This document shows positions 38,391 to 40,341 of a stretch of DNA of 40,341 nucleotides, piece after piece. Made by a program: the position numbers and the translations under genes. Numbering within the stretch: position 1 is the stretch's first letter; each line of letters begins with the position of its first letter. The stretch is from positions 1 to 40,341 of the IMG/VR virus record IMGVR_UViG_3300028835_002564; one strand, given 5' to 3'. A model generated the notes under the pieces. It had not been told where the DNA came from, made no database searches, and saw only the letters and a program-made list of their open reading frames with translations. The stretch comes from a virus.

Positions 38391-39115
38391 TGTGCCCTCC
38401 TTCTCGTTCGATATCCGGTTCCACGGGTTTTCGGTTGAGGAACATCCATGTCGTCGAAGTCCACGGCCGCAAACGCCCTCGAGAGCTTGTCGCTCCAGAA
38501 GGTCGGGAGTCCGTTGGACAACATGCCCTCCCTGGCCCATCTGTAGTCGACGACGTATGCCTTCTTCTTGCGGGCCTTGTCACCACGGATATTATCGAAG
38601 GCCTCGAAGGCTCTCTCAAGCTCTGGACGGAGCTCCGGTCGGCTGAAACGCAGGTGGAGCTGCGACGGCCGCTTCATCACCACCAGGTTGGCGCCGGTGA
38701 TGAGCGCGGGGTCCACCTGCCTGGCGTGCTGGGCGATGTAGATCAGGAGATGGCCCTTGTGCCGGACGATGGCGGCGAGCTTCGTCCAGTCTACGTTGCC
38801 CTCGCTCATGGCCCTTCGGGCATTGGCGTTGATTGCTGTCTCGTCTACGATCACCACACAGGGCATGAGCCTCGCCACGTCTCGCACCGTGTTGGCTGTC
38901 TTGACGACCCACTTTGGCAGGGCCCGCTTGGCCTGTGGGGTAAAGGCGTAGCAGGCTACCCGCCTACCCTGATTGTGGAGCTGCTCTGCCAGCCACCAGG
39001 CTGTGGCAGACTTTCCTTCGCCAACCTCCCCGGTGACCACAATGATCCCCTCTTGGGGCAGGACATTCCAGCTCCTGATCGGCTTGGGCTCCTTGGCTCC
39101 ATTTCCGTGTGACAT
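38387..39115 (-). CDS. FtsK/HerA/Zot-like ATPase, candidate packaging motor
   Basis: A 242-residue P-loop ATPase. Walker A is GEVGEGKS (29-36), Walker B VVIVDET near 87-93, then RHKGHLLIYIAQHARQVD (118-135), where the Gln is the sensor position shared by Zot, HerA and viral packaging ATPases. A C-terminal FWSDKLSRA follows. This order matches genome-packaging ATPases of tailless viruses and inovirus Zot, not terminases, RecA or DnaB. I infer a packaging role because no terminase is seen; a DNA-translocating or secretion ATPase is also possible. A GATACTC palindrome lies 90 nt upstream. Confidence 0.7.
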   Translation of the reverse strand: MSHGNGAKEPKPIRSWNVLPQEGIIVVTGEVGEGKSATAWWLAEQLHNQGRRVACYAFTPQAKRALPKWVVKTANTVRDVARLMPCVVIVDETAINANARRAMSEGNVDWTKLAAIVRHKGHLLIYIAQHARQVDPALITGANLVVMKRPSQLHLRFSRPELRPELERAFEAFDNIRGDKARKKKAYVVDYRWAREGMLSNGLPTFWSDKLSRAFAAVDFDDMDVPQPKTRGTGYRTRRRAQ

Positions 39116-39205
39116 CTACACCTCCTTTGAGTTTGGAATCCACGGCGAACACCTCTACCTAGATTTACGATTCAGCTTCTCGGAGTGTGACATGGCTTCT
39201 GCGGC

Positions 39206-39225
39206 GATACTCTGGGAAGAGTGTC
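39206..39225. promoter_or_regulatory. Operator-like palindrome (copy f)
   Basis: GATACTC-TGGGAA-GAGTGTC, one G:A arm difference. It lies in the gap between the ATPase gene and the 39290-39700 gene, 90 nt before the ATPase start. Confidence 0.5.
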
Positions 39226-39289
39226 TACTCTGTATCTCATAACAGATCCCTGAAACAGGGTTAGGGACCTGCTGAGTAAAGAAGGGAGG

Positions 39290-39700
39290 CTACGTGACCT
39301 TAACCTCCCCGGTGACCACTACCATCGCAAGCGCAGCTTGCACAACCTGCCGCACCGACACTGGCTTGATTCCCATATCTATGCCCACGAAAGAGCTTGG
39401 CTTAGTAGGTAGGCTTCCCCAAGTTAGAGCTATATCCAGTGCCTTCATCAGTGGCATGATTGGGTGTTTCTTGCAGGTATAGATGTGCTCCGTAACAGCC
39501 TTCTTTGCCGCCTCTGGGTCTGTAAGCGCAAAGCATTCCCCGCAGTAGGCGCAGTAGGTCATGGCCAGTATCTTCCGCAGTTCACCGCAAAGCCAACCGG
39601 CGTCCTCAACCAAACAGGGTATACCTTCGAGGTGTTGTTCTGGCGAACAATCAGTCACCGCTAAGGCCGCCTCAATCCTAGCTAGCCGTTCTATATCCAT
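39290..39700 (-). CDS. Zinc-finger protein (C3H/C2H2-like)
   Basis: A 136-residue protein. YCAYCGECF near 50-57 with a later EHIYTCKKHP near 72-81 makes a Cys/His zinc site. The flanks are helical (ALAVTDCSPEQHLEGIPCLV). A GATACTC palindrome lies 29 nt upstream of the ATG (39730-39749). Probably a small regulator of unknown target. Confidence 0.55.
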   Translation of the reverse strand: MDIERLARIEAALAVTDCSPEQHLEGIPCLVEDAGWLCGELRKILAMTYCAYCGECFALTDPEAAKKAVTEHIYTCKKHPIMPLMKALDIALTWGSLPTKPSSFVGIDMGIKPVSVRQVVQAALAMVVVTGEVKVT

Positions 39701-39729
39701 CGTTTACCATCCCCTTTCGCATAGAATTG

Positions 39730-39749
39730 AATACTCTCCTGAGAGTATC
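39730..39749. promoter_or_regulatory. Operator-like palindrome (copy c)
   Basis: AATACTC-TCCTGA-GAGTATC, a near-perfect 18-bp palindrome core. It lies 29 nt upstream of the 39290-39700 ATG and overlaps the preceding stop codon. Confidence 0.6.
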
Positions 39750-40162
39750 TAGCTATTCTGAAGCTCCCTCGTGAGACCATTGATGTAGGGTGGAATTAGC
39801 ATTTCAACCGACCCTCCACCGGCACTGGGATGAACTTCGACTTGGATTCGTGTGTAGCCCTTGAGAGGGCCCCAGGCAACACCCTCTATAACCTTGGCCC
39901 TTACCCAGCTTGGGTCTTGGTCTGGATGCTGGGCTACGTTCACTTCGATGTGTGTTCCGGGGACAAGGGTCATTTGCGGCCGTGGCTGGATGCCGAGGGA
40001 GGCATTGGTTGAGCAGGTGAGGCAGGCATAGACTACGCAGGTATGGTCTGCGCAACTACTTTCGTCAGCATCGTGGTCTTCGCATTCCTGGCAAAAGGCC
40101 ACAATTAGTTCGTCACGTACCTTGTCATTCAATCCTTCGATCTTCTCGGTTTTCGTCCTCAA
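39749..40162 (-). CDS. Cys-rich zinc-binding-like protein
   Basis: A 137-residue protein starting at TTG after AGGAG. Residues about 24-52 hold clustered Cys and His (FCQECEDHDADESSC...CADHTCVVYACLTC), a likely bimetal site. The C-terminal part is a beta-rich domain ending in MLIPPYINGL. A GATACTC palindrome lies 32 nt upstream. Function unknown. Confidence 0.5.
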   Translation of the reverse strand: MRTKTEKIEGLNDKVRDELIVAFCQECEDHDADESSCADHTCVVYACLTCSTNASLGIQPRPQMTLVPGTHIEVNVAQHPDQDPSWVRAKVIEGVAWGPLKGYTRIQVEVHPSAGGGSVEMLIPPYINGLTRELQNS

Positions 40163-40194
40163 CTTACGTTCTCCTCTCTACCCATATCTGTTTG

Positions 40195-40214
40195 GATACT
40201 CCTCACAGAGTATC
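40195..40214. promoter_or_regulatory. Operator-like palindrome (copy d)
   Basis: GATACTC-CTCACA-GAGTATC with perfect 8-bp arms counting flanking G/C. It sits between the HNH gene and the 39749-40162 gene, 32 nt before the latter's TTG. Confidence 0.65.
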
Positions 40215-40223
40215 CATTTTGAG

Positions 40224-40341
40224 TTAAGTACCCACTTCAGTAGTAGTATTACCTTTTCGCTGGTTGCAGGTGTGACATAGTGTTTGAAGGTTTTGCTTGT
40301 CCGTTGGGCCTCCTAATGAAAACGGCACTATGTGGTCCATG
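40224..40341 (-). CDS. HNH endonuclease, C-terminal part
   Basis: The last 38 residues of a protein cut by the right edge. The motif is [11 protein letters not shown], then [10 protein letters not shown] and a basic end, which is the HNH nuclease signature: catalytic His in DHIVP, Asn in NL, and a CxxCN end. HNH nucleases nick or cut DNA. The protein's N-terminus is not in the window, so its full domain make-up is unknown. Confidence 0.8.
   Translation of the reverse strand, partial: MDHIVPFSLGGPTDKQNLQTLCHTCNQRKGNTTTEVGT

Noticed and set aside
1-40341. tRNA or rRNA genes, insertion sequences
   Set aside because: No cloverleaf, 16S/23S-like block, transposase or flanking short repeats was recognised; a covariance-model scan would settle this.
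1-40341. Terminal direct repeats showing circularity
   Set aside because: The first and last bases do not match; clustering of GATACTC sites at both ends only hints at closeness.

Overview
The window reads as part (possibly nearly all) of a bacterial virus genome or related mobile element. Evidence: dense short genes with start/stop overlaps and AAGGAGG-type ribosome sites; a tyrosine integrase, DUF4031 and DUF5131 (phage Gp37/Gp68) proteins and an orphan DNA methyltransferase; a DnaB helicase with its loader; a ParB-like protein; an HNH nuclease cut by the right edge; and a long virion-type operon. DnaB plus TTGACA/TATAAT-like promoters point to a bacterial host. The activase gene, whose family carries an oxygen-sensitive iron-sulfur cluster, suggests an anaerobic host. 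No host gene or rRNA/tRNA was recognised, and I cannot name the host phylum.

Layout. (1) 1-9700, minus strand: accessory/early genes (membrane protein, methyltransferase, many small unknowns, DUF4031, DUF5131, integrase, a ribbon-helix-helix-like regulator). (2) 9731-26425, minus strand: the virion-type operon, from a promoter at 26466-26495 to a terminator at 9731-9764. It encodes zinc-finger and coiled-coil proteins, at least three small membrane proteins, a transglutaminase-like protease, two adjacent 237-239 aa capsid candidates, beta-rich surface proteins, a BNR-like propeller and a DNRLRE-like fibre. No terminase, portal, tail sheath or tape measure was recognised. Embedded in it, overlapping its neighbour by 13 nt, is a complete 2-hydroxyacyl-CoA dehydratase activase (12868-14949). 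(3) 26605-29466, plus strand: a divergent module of Cys-containing helical proteins and a Com-like zinc finger. (4) 29463-34578, minus strand: zinc ribbon, glycosyltransferase, J-domain protein, DnaB, helicase loader, an iteron-type origin, a replication initiator and two small zinc ribbons. (5) 34656-40341, minus strand: ParB-like protein, small zinc-finger proteins, an FtsK/HerA/Zot-like ATPase (candidate packaging motor) and a partial HNH nuclease.

How it may work together. Initiator, iterons, loader and DnaB form a theta-type replication module. The ParB-like protein is matched by five parS-like 14-bp palindromes (GTTTCCGCGGAAAC and variants) spread over the window, without a ParA. Six hyphenated palindromes (GATACTC-N6-GAGTATC type), four of them 25-32 nt before a start codon, look like one regulon, with the RHH-like gene at 9444-9632 as the likely autoregulated controller. 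The capsid/membrane gene block has its own near-consensus promoter followed by a leader with mutually exclusive RNA hairpins. Together the virion genes and the ATPase suggest a tailless, internal-membrane virus of unusually large genome; this is inference, since capsid folds cannot be read from sequence alone.
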